64,000 nt of DNA from Thermohalobaculum sp039180675 (GCA_039180675.1 JBCDDC010000010.1:62001-126000); one strand, 5' to 3'. Positions 26,475-35,125 are shown, counted from the stretch's first letter. A program made the numbers and translations. Notes: a model not told the origin generated them from the letters alone.

Positions 26475-26680
26475 GTAGCGTGCTTTTCGATGGTCCCGCG
26501 CTTGCCGAGCTTGTGTGGGGTAATAGGGAATACGGTGAGGAGTACCCATCAGGGCCCAATGCCGTAGCTGCCCCCGCAACTGTGAGCGGAGAGCGGCCCT
26601 CAAGATCCACTGGCGCAGGACGCGCTGGGAAGGACGAGGTGCCGCGTAGATCTGCGAGCCAGGAGACCTGCCATCATGGT
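26475..26680 (+). promoter_or_regulatory. Cobalamin (B12) riboswitch
   Basis: The element has the signature blocks in order: TAATAGGGAATACGGTGAGG at 26521, the B12 box GCCCCCGCAACTGTGAGCGG from about 26569, and GAGCCAGGAGACCTGCC ending at about 26672. This is the adenosylcobalamin-type aptamer. Boundaries are approximate, set by the expected P1 stem. It precedes a DUF1636 gene and an ABC importer on the same strand, so B12 should switch off their expression. Confidence 0.95.
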
Positions 26681-26775
26681 GAAACCTTGTGCCGGGCGGG
26701 GTGCCTCGGCTGGGAGATCGCGATGGCAGAGATATGGCGACCGCTGAAATCAGCCCGAGCTAATCCATTCCTGAT

Positions 26776-26812
26776 GCGACCCTCGGCACAATCCATGCCG
26801 GAAGAGGGTCGC
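26776..26812 (+). promoter_or_regulatory. Ribosome-site-sequestering hairpin of the B12 riboswitch
   Basis: A 9-bp stem (GCGACCCTC at 26776-26784 with its complement at 26804-26812) with an inner 4-bp stem (GGCA/TGCC). The 3' arm contains the GAGGG ribosome site and ends one base before the ATG at 26814. It looks like the expression platform that blocks translation when B12 is bound. No U-run follows, so it is not a terminator. Confidence 0.75.
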
Positions 26813-26813
26813 G

Positions 26814-27272
26814 ATGGACCAAGAGTTGAAGCCAGCACATCACGGATGCGCTGACCCAGGCGGAGCGGTGACTGCGCACAGCATCATTGTCTGCACCCGG
26901 TGCCGACACACCGGCAAGCAGTGCCTTCCAGGCCATGAGCTGATTTCCCGCCTCAAAGTCGCAGTAGACCTTGCGCGTCGTGCAGGTATGCTGGACGCGG
27001 ACTTCTCGGTGGATGGGATTGCCTGCATGGCTGGCTGCGAGCGGCCCTGCACAGTGGCATACCGCGCCGATGGGAAAAGCTCTTATCTCTTCGGCGACGT
27101 GGATGAAGACGCAGATATCGACGCCCTGGTCGCCTTCGCTGCGCAATACGCGTCCAGCGAAGATGGCTGGACGAGTTCGACAGAGCGCCCCCTCGGGCTC
27201 CTAGGAAAAACCTTGGCACGGATTCCCGCTGCAATGGTGGTCGAACACCAGGCTGCGGGTCAGGTCGATTGA
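26814..27272 (+). CDS. DUF1636 family cysteine-rich protein
   Basis: 152-aa protein with cysteines in CTRCRHTGKQC near the N-terminus and CMAGCERPC in the middle, then VAYRADGKSSYLFGDVDE. This spacing is that of DUF1636 proteins, which resemble thioredoxin-like [2Fe-2S] ferredoxins. The function is unknown; genes of this family are often found with cobalamin, cobalt or CobW genes. Here it is the first gene after the B12 riboswitch and precedes a BtuFCD-like importer, so a role in corrinoid or metal handling is likely. The start is fixed by the hairpin-enclosed ribosome site. Confidence 0.8.
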   Translation: MDQELKPAHHGCADPGGAVTAHSIIVCTRCRHTGKQCLPGHELISRLKVAVDLARRAGMLDADFSVDGIACMAGCERPCTVAYRADGKSSYLFGDVDEDADIDALVAFAAQYASSEDGWTSSTERPLGLLGKTLARIPAAMVVEHQAAGQVD

Positions 27273-27285
27273 GGGCGGCGGCTAG

Positions 27286-28092
27286 ATGATCCGAGCCTTG
27301 ACTGAGCCAGCGACATTCTGCGTTCGCGATGTGAGTTATCTTGCCACCGGCGGCGCGGCCTTGATCACATCCCTGTCGCTGGACGTGGCAGCGGGTGAAC
27401 GTTTTGCCATCATCGGTCCGAACGGAGCGGGGAAGACGACGCTGCTCCAGCTGCTGTCGGGACGGTTGCGCCCCGCATCTGGAAGCATTCTTCTCAACGG
27501 AGTTGACGTTGCTCGGTTAGACCGGCGCAAACGGGCGCAGCTGATAGCTGTCATGGCGCAGAGCGACCATCCAGACCAGCGTCTAAAGGGCCATGACTAT
27601 GTGGCACTGGGGCGGACTCCGCATCTCCGTAGCGCGTCCCCCTCATCGCATAGCGAGGTCGTCGCTCGGGCGCTCGATACGGCCGGAGCGGCTGACTTTG
27701 CCGGCCGCCCGCTTTCTGAACTTTCGGGCGGTGAGCGTCAGAAACTGGCGCTTGCAAGGGCTCTGGCGCAGGAACCTGCGGTTCTGTTGTTGGATGAGCC
27801 AACCAACAATCTAGACCTGCGCGCCCGTGCCGATCTGATCGGACTCGCCGCCGAGCTCGGGATCACGGTTGTGGCGGTTCTGCACGATCTCGCTCTTGCC
27901 CCGGACTTCGCCGACAGGATCGCCGTGATGTCGCAAGGTCAGCTCATTTGTTGCGCCCCGCCCGAAGAAGCCCTGAGCGAAACGGTTATCCGTCGCGTCT
28001 TCGATATGTCTGTCCTCCGGTTGCCGCATCCCTGCGACAACCGGTCTCTGCTCGTTTTTGAAAAACCCCTGCCTGAGGAGATCGCTATATGA
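27286..28092 (+). CDS. ABC transporter ATPase (BtuD/FecE-like)
   Basis: 268-aa nucleotide-binding subunit. It has Walker A GPNGAGKTT, the signature LSGGERQKLALARAL, Walker B VLLLDEPTNNLD and the switch histidine in VLHDLALA. It belongs to the class of importers for B12, iron-siderophores and heme. Preceded by DUF1636 (13-base gap) and overlapping the binding-protein start by 4 bases. Because the operon has a B12 riboswitch, a corrinoid or cobalt complex is the best guess for its substrate. Confidence 0.9.
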   Translation: MIRALTEPATFCVRDVSYLATGGAALITSLSLDVAAGERFAIIGPNGAGKTTLLQLLSGRLRPASGSILLNGVDVARLDRRKRAQLIAVMAQSDHPDQRLKGHDYVALGRTPHLRSASPSSHSEVVARALDTAGAADFAGRPLSELSGGERQKLALARALAQEPAVLLLDEPTNNLDLRARADLIGLAAELGITVVAVLHDLALAPDFADRIAVMSQGQLICCAPPEEALSETVIRRVFDMSVLRLPHPCDNRSLLVFEKPLPEEIAI

Positions 28093-29048
28093 AGTTCCCG
28101 CTGTTCTGTACCACCGCCTTCGCCGGGCTGATAATCGCCGGCGCGGCTGCGGCCGACTATCCCGTAACCGTCGATAGCTGTGGGACTCCCATCACCTTCA
28201 GCGCAGCCCCTGAACGGTTCATCGTGCACGATCTGAACATGACCGAGATGGCCTTTGCGCTCGGGCTGCAAGATCACATGGTGGGCGTCACCGGAATCAC
28301 CGGTTGGTATAAGGTGGATGATGCCTTCAAGGAGCAGTTGGGCGACATCCCGGAACTCGCGCCAAAATACCCAACCCTTGAGAACCTCGTCTCGGCCTCG
28401 CCGGACTTCTTCTTTGCCGGTTGGTATTATGGGATGCGGCCGGGGGGAGAGGTGACGCCTGACACGCTCGCGCCGTTCGGCGTGAAGACGCTCGTCCTCA
28501 CGGAAAGCTGTGTCCATTTGGACAAGGCGGTTCCGACGGCCACCATGGACTTGCTCTTCGAGGATATGCTGAAACTCGGCCTAATCTTCGACAAGGAAGC
28601 TGAGGCTGAGGCACTTGTCACCGGATGGCGAGCCGAGTTGGCTAAGATCCAGGGAGCCGTAGGCGATAAGCCGCGGCCCAAGGTATTTCTGTATGACAGC
28701 GGCGAAGACCAGCCTTTCACCGCCGGTAGGTTTTCCATCCCGACAGCGATGATCGAGGCTGCTGGCGGGCAGAATGTGCTCGATGACTTCGAGACGAGCT
28801 GGGGCCGGATCTCTTGGGAAACGGTCGCAGCGCGCAATCCCGAGTTCCTGATCTTGCTCGATTACCAGGATGATGCAGGCTACCGGAAGCTCCTCGACTT
28901 CCTCAAGGCGCACCCCGCGATGAGCAAGACTGATGCGGTTAGGAACGAACGGTTCGTTCCGCTGAAGTACGCCGAGCTGACGCCTGGACCCGCGAACATT
29001 GAGGCAATTCGCAAGATTGCAAGCACTATGCATGGGCTCGATTTCTGA
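28089..29048 (+). CDS. ABC transporter substrate-binding protein (BtuF/FepB-like)
   Basis: 319-aa periplasmic protein with a signal peptide ending near AGAAAADYPV. The two-lobed helical-backbone binding protein pattern is clear (VDSCGTPITFSAAPERFIVH at the start, LYDSGEDQPFTAGRFSIPTA in the second lobe). It delivers substrate to the permease encoded next. B12 riboswitch context points to corrinoids, though siderophore-binding relatives are similar in sequence. Confidence 0.88.
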   Translation: MKFPLFCTTAFAGLIIAGAAAADYPVTVDSCGTPITFSAAPERFIVHDLNMTEMAFALGLQDHMVGVTGITGWYKVDDAFKEQLGDIPELAPKYPTLENLVSASPDFFFAGWYYGMRPGGEVTPDTLAPFGVKTLVLTESCVHLDKAVPTATMDLLFEDMLKLGLIFDKEAEAEALVTGWRAELAKIQGAVGDKPRPKVFLYDSGEDQPFTAGRFSIPTAMIEAAGGQNVLDDFETSWGRISWETVAARNPEFLILLDYQDDAGYRKLLDFLKAHPAMSKTDAVRNERFVPLKYAELTPGPANIEAIRKIASTMHGLDF

Positions 29049-29050
29049 AC

Positions 29051-30076
29051 GTGACCGTGCCTTGGCGCGGCGCCTTGGTCGCGGCGGGTCTGACCCTGAT
29101 GCTCGCCGCGGCCTTCGTAGCCTCGATATCCTTCGGGGCCACCGCGCTTTCGTTTGGCGATTTGGTGGCGATTGTGCTCGGCCCCGTCGCCGAGTTGCTG
29201 GGCCATAAGGTCCCGGAAGGTCCGATCGAGCAGATCGTCTTGGAACTACGGGCGCCCCGGGCGATTTTGGCGACGATCGTAGGTGCGGGGCTGGCTGTCG
29301 TGGGCATGCTCCTCCAGTCAACGACCCGGAATGAGCTGGCCGATCCCTTTCTGTTCGGCCTGTCGTCGGGCGCGGCCGCAGGCGCGGTGTTCGTGATCAC
29401 GGTCAGCGGGGATCTACTGGGCGTCTGGACGCTGCCCGTTGCGGCTTTCGTTGGTGGTTTGACATCGGCCTGCACAGTCTTGCTTCTGCTTAGCCGAACC
29501 GGATTTGACGGGCCTGAGCGCCTTATTCTCGCGGGGCTCGCGGTTTCTTTCCTCTTCGCGGCACTTACAAACTTCCTGATCTTCTCGGGCGATCAACGTG
29601 CTGCCCATTCCGTGGTGTTCTGGACTTTGGGAGGTCTCGGGCTTGCGCGCTGGGACAATCTCGGCTTCGCGGCGCTTGGCCTTGCTACGGTCGTCGGGAC
29701 GGCATTTGCTCTTAGGCGCGCACTCGATGCTCTTCTGGCGGGTGACGAGACAGCCCATAGTCTTGGCGTGTCGCCAGGACGGACCCGGGTGATCGTGTTC
29801 TTGGCGTCTGCGTTCGCGACAGCCAGTTTCGTCGCTCTCTCCGGCGTCATCGGCTTCGTCGGACTGATGGTACCGCATCTCGCGCGCGCCTTGGTCGGCC
29901 CTTTGCATGGCCCGCTGACGCTCGTATCTGCAGGTATTGGCGCTGTTTTGCTACTGGTTGGAGACATCGCCGCGCGAACGATCCTGGCGCCTCAGGAGCT
30001 GCCCCTTGGCATTGTAATCGGCGCTCTTGGCGCCATTTTCGTCATTCTTCTGGTCCGGCGCCGCAGATCTGAATGA
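29051..30076 (+). CDS. FecCD-family ABC transporter permease (BtuC-like)
   Basis: 341-aa permease with about ten helices. It has the family motifs RAPRAILATIVGAGLAVVGM, the LADPFLFGLSSGA segment and GVIGFVGLMVPHLARALVG, which contacts the ATPase. GTG start 2 bases after the binding-protein stop. Completes the importer under the B12 riboswitch. Confidence 0.92.
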   Translation: MTVPWRGALVAAGLTLMLAAAFVASISFGATALSFGDLVAIVLGPVAELLGHKVPEGPIEQIVLELRAPRAILATIVGAGLAVVGMLLQSTTRNELADPFLFGLSSGAAAGAVFVITVSGDLLGVWTLPVAAFVGGLTSACTVLLLLSRTGFDGPERLILAGLAVSFLFAALTNFLIFSGDQRAAHSVVFWTLGGLGLARWDNLGFAALGLATVVGTAFALRRALDALLAGDETAHSLGVSPGRTRVIVFLASAFATASFVALSGVIGFVGLMVPHLARALVGPLHGPLTLVSAGIGAVLLLVGDIAARTILAPQELPLGIVIGALGAIFVILLVRRRRSE

Positions 30077-30311
30077 TCATCGGGGGGCAGGACCAGAAGA
30101 GCAATCCATATCAATCTGTAGTCGCAGTCGCCGTGCCCGCCGAAAACAAGAAAATTGGGCCAGGAGCGAACATGCTTGGGATTGAAGCAGACTAACACTG
30201 GCCTTGTTGTTAAGTGCGAAACCGACGCTTAGACTTCTCGCGCCGATTTTGTCTGAAGTGCTGACAAGGCGGCCCCATGCTGGAGCGACGCAACCTTGAG
30301 GGAGAAGCCAT

Positions 30312-31133
30312 ATGTGCCATCCGATCATCATGGAATATGTCAAAGGAAAAGCCCTTAGCCGCCGCGACCTCTTTCGCGGCTCAGCAGCGGCCGGAGCCGC
30401 AATCGTCGCCGCCACCACGATGTCGCCAAGGCCGGTACTTGCCCAGTCGGCCACGCAAGCCATTGATCTCACTTACACGCTGGTGCCGGATTTCCCGACC
30501 TACTTCGGAGAGCAACAGTTCTTTGAGGAAGACGTTTTCACCTATGCGGAGAACAGCTTCAATCTGAAGAACTTGCGAGTGAATGAGCACACAGGCACCC
30601 ACATCGATGCCCCGCTGCACTTCACCGATGGCGGCACATCGATCGACGAGGTTCCGGTTGAGACCCTGGTCTGCCCTCTGGCGATTGTGGATATCCGGGA
30701 GAAGGCAGACGCGAACCCGGATGCGCAAGTGACACCTGACGATCTGAAGGCGTGGATCGCCCAAAACGGCCCGATTCCACAGGGCGCCTGTGTGGCGCAG
30801 AACGCAGGCTGGCAGAAACGGATGGGCTCACCCAAGTTCCGCAATGCCGATGATGCCGGAAAGATGCATTTCCCCGCGTTTCACGTGGAGGCTGCGAAGA
30901 TGCTTCTTGAAGAGGCGGAGGTCGCCGGTATCGGTGTCGACACGCTGTCGATTGACTATGGCCTCTCAGGGGACTTCATCACCCACTACACGTGGCTGCC
31001 GGCCAACCGTTGGGCCCTGGAGAACATGGCAAACCTAGATCAGCTCCCCGCCACTGGCGCGACCCTGATCGTTGGCGCGCCGAAGCACCAGGGCGGCACG
31101 GGCGGCCCCTGCCGGCTGATCGCACTGGTGTGA
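30312..31133 (+). CDS. Cyclase/kynurenine-formamidase-like hydrolase, Tat-exported
   Basis: 273-aa cyclase-family protein. A twin-arginine signal (SRRDLFRG followed by an alanine-rich stretch to VLAQ) directs it to the periplasm; it is preceded by the short extension MCHPIIMEYVKGKAL. The metal-binding motif EHTGTHIDAPLHF is intact, as in KynB-type formamidases where it binds zinc or manganese. The ribosome site GAGGGAGAAG lies just upstream. It is followed 133 bases later by an iron-type dehydrogenase. The substrate is unknown; amide or lactone hydrolysis is typical of the family. Confidence 0.85.
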   Translation: MCHPIIMEYVKGKALSRRDLFRGSAAAGAAIVAATTMSPRPVLAQSATQAIDLTYTLVPDFPTYFGEQQFFEEDVFTYAENSFNLKNLRVNEHTGTHIDAPLHFTDGGTSIDEVPVETLVCPLAIVDIREKADANPDAQVTPDDLKAWIAQNGPIPQGACVAQNAGWQKRMGSPKFRNADDAGKMHFPAFHVEAAKMLLEEAEVAGIGVDTLSIDYGLSGDFITHYTWLPANRWALENMANLDQLPATGATLIVGAPKHQGGTGGPCRLIALV

Positions 31134-31266
31134 TGTCTGGCGCCGAGGTGGCTTGCGCCTTTCCTTTGGGCGGAGATGGTCGGGATCTGTCTGGCGGGCC
31201 GGGGCGCGCCCAAAGGATCCCCGTCGGAGCAGTATCCGCCCTGCCCAAGAAATCCGCACAACCCTG

Positions 31267-32454
31267 ATGCAAAGCCCGCAAGACATGGAGATCCTGGCGC
31301 CGCAGGACTGGTCCTTTCCGGTGCCGATTGCCTATGGCCCCGGCAGATTGGCGGAGATCGGGAGAAGGTGTGCGGCGCTGGGTGTCTCCAGGCCCTTGAT
31401 CGTGACGGACCGGGGCAGTCGCGCGCTGCCTTTCATCGCCCAGTTGCAAGAGCTTCTTTCCGCTGCTGGCATTCCATCGAGCTTGTTCTCTGAGATCTCA
31501 CCGAACCCACGGGATGACGAGATCGGAGCGGGGCGCGAGGTGTTCCGACACGGAAACCATGACGCGATTATCGCGATCGGTGGCGGCAGTGCGATGGATG
31601 GCGGGAAATCCATCTGCCTGACCGCCAACAACGACATCGATCTTTGGACCTTTGAATTCGAGCAACCCGTGCCCGAAATCCCTCAGGACAATCCGTTTCC
31701 CGTTCTGCTCACGATCCCAACCACCGCAGGCACCGGTGCTGAGACCGAAAGCACGGCCATGGTCACCCATGTCGAAAAGGGCATGAAGTTCTGTGTCTGG
31801 CATCCCGATCTGAAGCCATCCCTCGCCTTGCTGGACCCGGCGCTGACTGTGGGCCTGCCACCGCACCTGACGGCCTGGACCGGTGCCGACGCGATGACCC
31901 ATGCGATCGAAGCCTATCTTGTTCCGGGGTTTCATCCGCTCTGTGACGGGATGGCGCTCGAGGGACTTGCGCTGGTGTCGAAATGGCTGCCAGTCGCCGT
32001 TCGCGAGCCCGATAACATGGCAGCGCGGGGCGGTATGCTGATGGGATCATGCCTTGCCGGAATAGCGTTCCTCAAAGGGCTCGGCCTGGTACATGCGATC
32101 TCTCACATGGTGGGGGCGGAGTACAACACGCAGCATGGGCTCACGAACGCGATCATACTGCCAGTGGTGCTGCGCTTTAACCTGCCGGGCGCGGAGGCGA
32201 AGGTAAAGCGGATGGCGGATGCGATCGGCCTGGAGGATCCTTCGGTCGATGCCTTCATTGCAGAGGTTGAACGAAGGCTCGATGAGATCGGCATTCAGAA
32301 GGCCCTAAGCGAGATCGATGTTCCTCTTGACTGCGCCGAGCGCATCGCGCGCAAGGCAATCAGGGACAGTGCAGCCTCGACCAACCCACGAACCGCCACC
32401 GTTGAGGAGATCCGGATGCTGACGGAAAGGGCGATCTCCCAGGCGCGTGTCTAG
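31267..32454 (+). CDS. Iron-containing alcohol dehydrogenase 1
   Basis: 395-aa group III alcohol dehydrogenase. The NAD motif IGGGSAMDGGK and the metal ligands in GADAMTHAIEAY (Asp, His), ISHMVG (His) and NTQHGLTN (His) are present. Family members oxidise small alcohols such as 1,3-propanediol, 4-hydroxybutyrate or sulfopropanediol. MQSPQDM at 31267 or MEILAP at 31285 may be the start. It converges with the YihU-like reductase, overlapping by 4 bases at the stops. Confidence 0.9.
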   Translation: MQSPQDMEILAPQDWSFPVPIAYGPGRLAEIGRRCAALGVSRPLIVTDRGSRALPFIAQLQELLSAAGIPSSLFSEISPNPRDDEIGAGREVFRHGNHDAIIAIGGGSAMDGGKSICLTANNDIDLWTFEFEQPVPEIPQDNPFPVLLTIPTTAGTGAETESTAMVTHVEKGMKFCVWHPDLKPSLALLDPALTVGLPPHLTAWTGADAMTHAIEAYLVPGFHPLCDGMALEGLALVSKWLPVAVREPDNMAARGGMLMGSCLAGIAFLKGLGLVHAISHMVGAEYNTQHGLTNAIILPVVLRFNLPGAEAKVKRMADAIGLEDPSVDAFIAEVERRLDEIGIQKALSEIDVPLDCAERIARKAIRDSAASTNPRTATVEEIRMLTERAISQARV

Positions 32455-33362
32455 CCGCTTTGCCGGGCGCGTTCGATCTGTGCCATATCGCAGAGCACAT
32501 CGACCATGGAAGAGAAGTCCTGATCGCCATAGCCACGCGCCCGTGCCGTTGAGAACGCCTCGCGCGCAGCGGCCGCGACCGGCAGCGGGACACGGGCCGC
32601 ATTCGCTGCCTGTATGATCAGCGACAGATCCTTGTGGGCCAGATCGATCGTGAAGCCGGGATCTGTATCTCCTGCCAGCACTTTGTTCGGCCAGTTCACC
32701 TTCAGTTGCCCGTTCGTTGCCGTGGTCCCGTGGATGACGTCGAGGGTCGTCGCGAGATCGAGGCCAAACCGCTGGCTGAGCGACAGTGCCTCGGCGTTCA
32801 GCTGACAGAGGATAATAGCCAGATAGTTGTTGACCAGCTTGGTCCGCGTTCCCGCTCCACCACCTCCGCAATAGTGGATCGTGGTGCCCATCGCGTCGAG
32901 CAGAGGGTGCACGGCGTCGAAATCCTCGCGCGCGCCACCCACCATGAACAGGCTTTCGCCGCGATCGGCGTGCCAGGCCAGCCTGCCGATCGGGGCATCT
33001 ATGGCTCGGAACCCGCCATCCTTTGCAGCGTCGTGCAGCTTATCGGTTGTCTCGGGGTCAATGGTAGACAGATCCACGACCAGGGTGCCCGGCCTGGCAT
33101 GGGCGAAGATGCCGTCGGCGCCCATCACAATCTCGTCCACCTCGCGCCCCGTGGGCAAGACGGTTACGATCGTGCTGCACTGTGCTGAAAGCTCTTTGAT
33201 GGAACCGGCGCTGCTGGCACCAAGCGCGGTGAGTTCAGCAACAGGTTCCGGGCGAATGTCATGGACAAGAAGCTTGAAGCCCTTGCGCACGCAGTTCGAC
33301 GCCATGCCCTTGCCCATCGCGCCGAGGCCGATGAAGCCAATCGTTTCATCCTGAATTGCCAC
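32451..33362 (-). CDS. 3-hydroxyisobutyrate dehydrogenase family reductase, sulfolactaldehyde-reductase (YihU)-like
   Basis: 303-aa beta-hydroxyacid dehydrogenase. The N-terminal GFIGLGAMG binds NAD(P); the catalytic lysine is in TRTKLVNNYLA. The substrate loop reads DAPIGRLAWHADRG instead of the usual D-x-P-V-S-G-G, and the sequence through WPNKVLAGDTDPGFTIDLAH closely resembles E. coli YihU, which reduces sulfolactaldehyde. So a role in organosulfonate metabolism is possible. The neighbours (iron-type dehydrogenase, HisI) neither prove nor refute this. Confidence 0.82.
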   Translation of the reverse strand: MAIQDETIGFIGLGAMGKGMASNCVRKGFKLLVHDIRPEPVAELTALGASSAGSIKELSAQCSTIVTVLPTGREVDEIVMGADGIFAHARPGTLVVDLSTIDPETTDKLHDAAKDGGFRAIDAPIGRLAWHADRGESLFMVGGAREDFDAVHPLLDAMGTTIHYCGGGGAGTRTKLVNNYLAIILCQLNAEALSLSQRFGLDLATTLDVIHGTTATNGQLKVNWPNKVLAGDTDPGFTIDLAHKDLSLIIQAANAARVPLPVAAAAREAFSTARARGYGDQDFSSMVDVLCDMAQIERARQSG

Positions 33363-33510
33363 GTGTCGTCCCCCTGCCCTTTGACCGAACCCTAAAAGAA
33401 GTCGGCAATGCCCGCATACGAGAGCGCCTGGGCTCCTTTGCCGCTCTTTGGCCTAACCTCCCGGGTTGGGCGCAGCAAGACCCAGTGCCCAAGGCATCCA
33501 GAGCACGTCG

Positions 33511-33990
33511 TCAGAGCTGTGTCGGGTTGGGCGCGTCTCCGTAGACCTCTTCTGGATCGAAGGTCTTCTCCTGTTCCACGAAGCTCAGGGGTTGGCCTGC
33601 ATCGCGACCGACCGGCACGGCGCGATAGAAGCAAGACCGATATCCGACATGACAGGACGCGCCCGACCCGGCAACATCGACCCGTAACCAGATGGCGTCC
33701 TGGTCATCGTCGATGCGGGCTTCGACGACCTTCTGGACGAGGCCAGACGTAGCCCCCTTATGCCATAGCGTCTGGCGCGTGCGGCTGAAGTAGTGGGCCT
33801 CACCGGTCTCGATCGTCAGCCGCAACGCCTCGGCATTCATCCAGCCGAGCATCAGCACCTCGCCCGTCTGTGCATCACTGGTCACGCAGGGCAGGAGGCC
33901 ATCGGAGCCGAACTTAGGCGCCAAATCAAACCCTTCCTCTACCTGCTCCACCGAGCGCCGCTCCTGAAACTCAAGATCGCCCATCGTCAT
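33511..33990 (-). CDS. hisI: Phosphoribosyl-AMP cyclohydrolase paralogue (HisI) with an altered zinc site
   Basis: 159-aa HisI protein: VLMLGWMNAEAL and SRTRQTLWHKG match the family, and the C-terminal SCHVGYRSCFYR holds two zinc cysteines (113 and 120). The third zinc cysteine, in the D-C-D-x-D motif, is replaced: the protein reads DDDQD with Asp95. HisI opens the adenine ring of phosphoribosyl-AMP in histidine synthesis and normally needs zinc. Zur box 3 lies 15 bases upstream of its start, and the divergent gene is a COG0523 GTPase. It is most likely a Zur-controlled backup for a housekeeping hisI elsewhere. ATG at 33990 or 33984. Confidence 0.9.
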   Translation of the reverse strand: MTMGDLEFQERRSVEQVEEGFDLAPKFGSDGLLPCVTSDAQTGEVLMLGWMNAEALRLTIETGEAHYFSRTRQTLWHKGATSGLVQKVVEARIDDDQDAIWLRVDVAGSGASCHVGYRSCFYRAVPVGRDAGQPLSFVEQEKTFDPEEVYGDAPNPTQL

Positions 33991-34004
33991 TCCTTGTATT
34001 TAGT

Positions 34005-34018
34005 TATGTTATAACATA
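34005..34018. promoter_or_regulatory. Zur box 3 in a divergent promoter
   Basis: TATGTTATAACATA, a 14-base perfect palindrome with the same 12-base core as Zur boxes 1 and 2. It sits between divergent hisI (start 33990) and a COG0523 gene (start 34067), so one bound repressor could control both. Confidence 0.88.
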
Positions 34019-34066
34019 GTGCGATTTGGCTTAGGATGATGGCAATGTAAAGTGGGAGACATTTCG

Positions 34067-35125
34067 ATGGACACCCAGGATGACAGGGTTCCAGTCACCT
34101 TGCTCACGGGGTTCTTAGGGGCGGGCAAAACAACGCTTCTGAACCGTTTGATTTCCGATCCGAATGCGGGCCGCATCGCCGTCATCATGAACGAATTCGG
34201 CGACGTCGGACTTGATCATCACCTTGTGGAAGAGGTGACTGGCGACATCGTTCTGATGCATGCGGGATGTCTCTGCTGCTCGATCCGTGGCGATCTGGCG
34301 AAGACGATGATACTCCTTTTGTCGCGGAGGAAGCGAGGCGAGCTCATTTTCAATCGTGTTGTGATCGAAACCACCGGGATCGCAGAACCGGGGCCGATCC
34401 TGAACACCATGGTCACAGACGACCTGATCGCGGACAACTATCGCTCGGACGGGGTCGTCGTGCTGGCCGACGCGGCGGCTGGTCCCCACACGCTCGACAA
34501 GCAGTTCGAGGCTGTGAGCCAAATCGCCATGGCAGACCTGATCGTTCTCACCAAAACCGATCTCGTCTCAGAAGATGATTGCGAACGGTTCGAGGCACGA
34601 TTGGACGGTATCAATGGCTCGGCGCCCCGTGTGAGGGCCAACCGGGGCCGTGTTCCGATCGACAGGCTTTTTGGCCTGTCAGCGATGCGCTCGAGTGCAA
34701 CATCCGAGGAGATCATGGATTGGCTGGGTGCGGGATCGCACCATGAGTACCTTGATCACAGTCATCACAATATCGAATCTGCTTCGATCGAGGTGAAAGA
34801 GCCGATTCAGGCAGGCGTCTTCAAGTTTTGGCTCGACACATTGCTTGCTCTGAAAGGTCCGGACATCCTTCGGATGAAAGGGATCATCCATGTCGAAGGC
34901 GAGAAGTGGCCCTTCGTCTTCCATGGAGTGCAGCATATCTTCGATGCACCAGTACCGCTGACATCCTGGTCGCGGGAGGACACGACGAGCAGCGTGGTAC
35001 TGATTGCCCGTGACACGGAGAAGAGCGATCTCGAAGCAAGCCTCGAGATACTGCGCGGCCGCATGAAGGATCCGAAGATCAGCATGGGCGAGCAGATGCT
35101 GGAAACGACCGAAATACCGCTCTGA
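34067..35125 (+). CDS. COG0523 (CobW/ZigA-type) GTPase, zinc-linked metallochaperone 3
   Basis: 352-aa G3E GTPase: P-loop GFLGAGKTT at residues 15-23, C-x-C-C at Cys68, Cys70 and Cys71 (AGCLCCSIR), guanine motif TKTD. A histidine-rich loop, SHHEYLDHSHHN, follows at about residue 225, as in zinc-linked members. ATG at 34067 is chosen because GGGAG lies 8 bases upstream; GTG at 34052 is an alternative. It shares Zur box 3 with hisI, pointing to zinc delivery during starvation. Confidence 0.93.
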   Translation: MDTQDDRVPVTLLTGFLGAGKTTLLNRLISDPNAGRIAVIMNEFGDVGLDHHLVEEVTGDIVLMHAGCLCCSIRGDLAKTMILLLSRRKRGELIFNRVVIETTGIAEPGPILNTMVTDDLIADNYRSDGVVVLADAAAGPHTLDKQFEAVSQIAMADLIVLTKTDLVSEDDCERFEARLDGINGSAPRVRANRGRVPIDRLFGLSAMRSSATSEEIMDWLGAGSHHEYLDHSHHNIESASIEVKEPIQAGVFKFWLDTLLALKGPDILRMKGIIHVEGEKWPFVFHGVQHIFDAPVPLTSWSREDTTSSVVLIARDTEKSDLEASLEILRGRMKDPKISMGEQMLETTEIPL

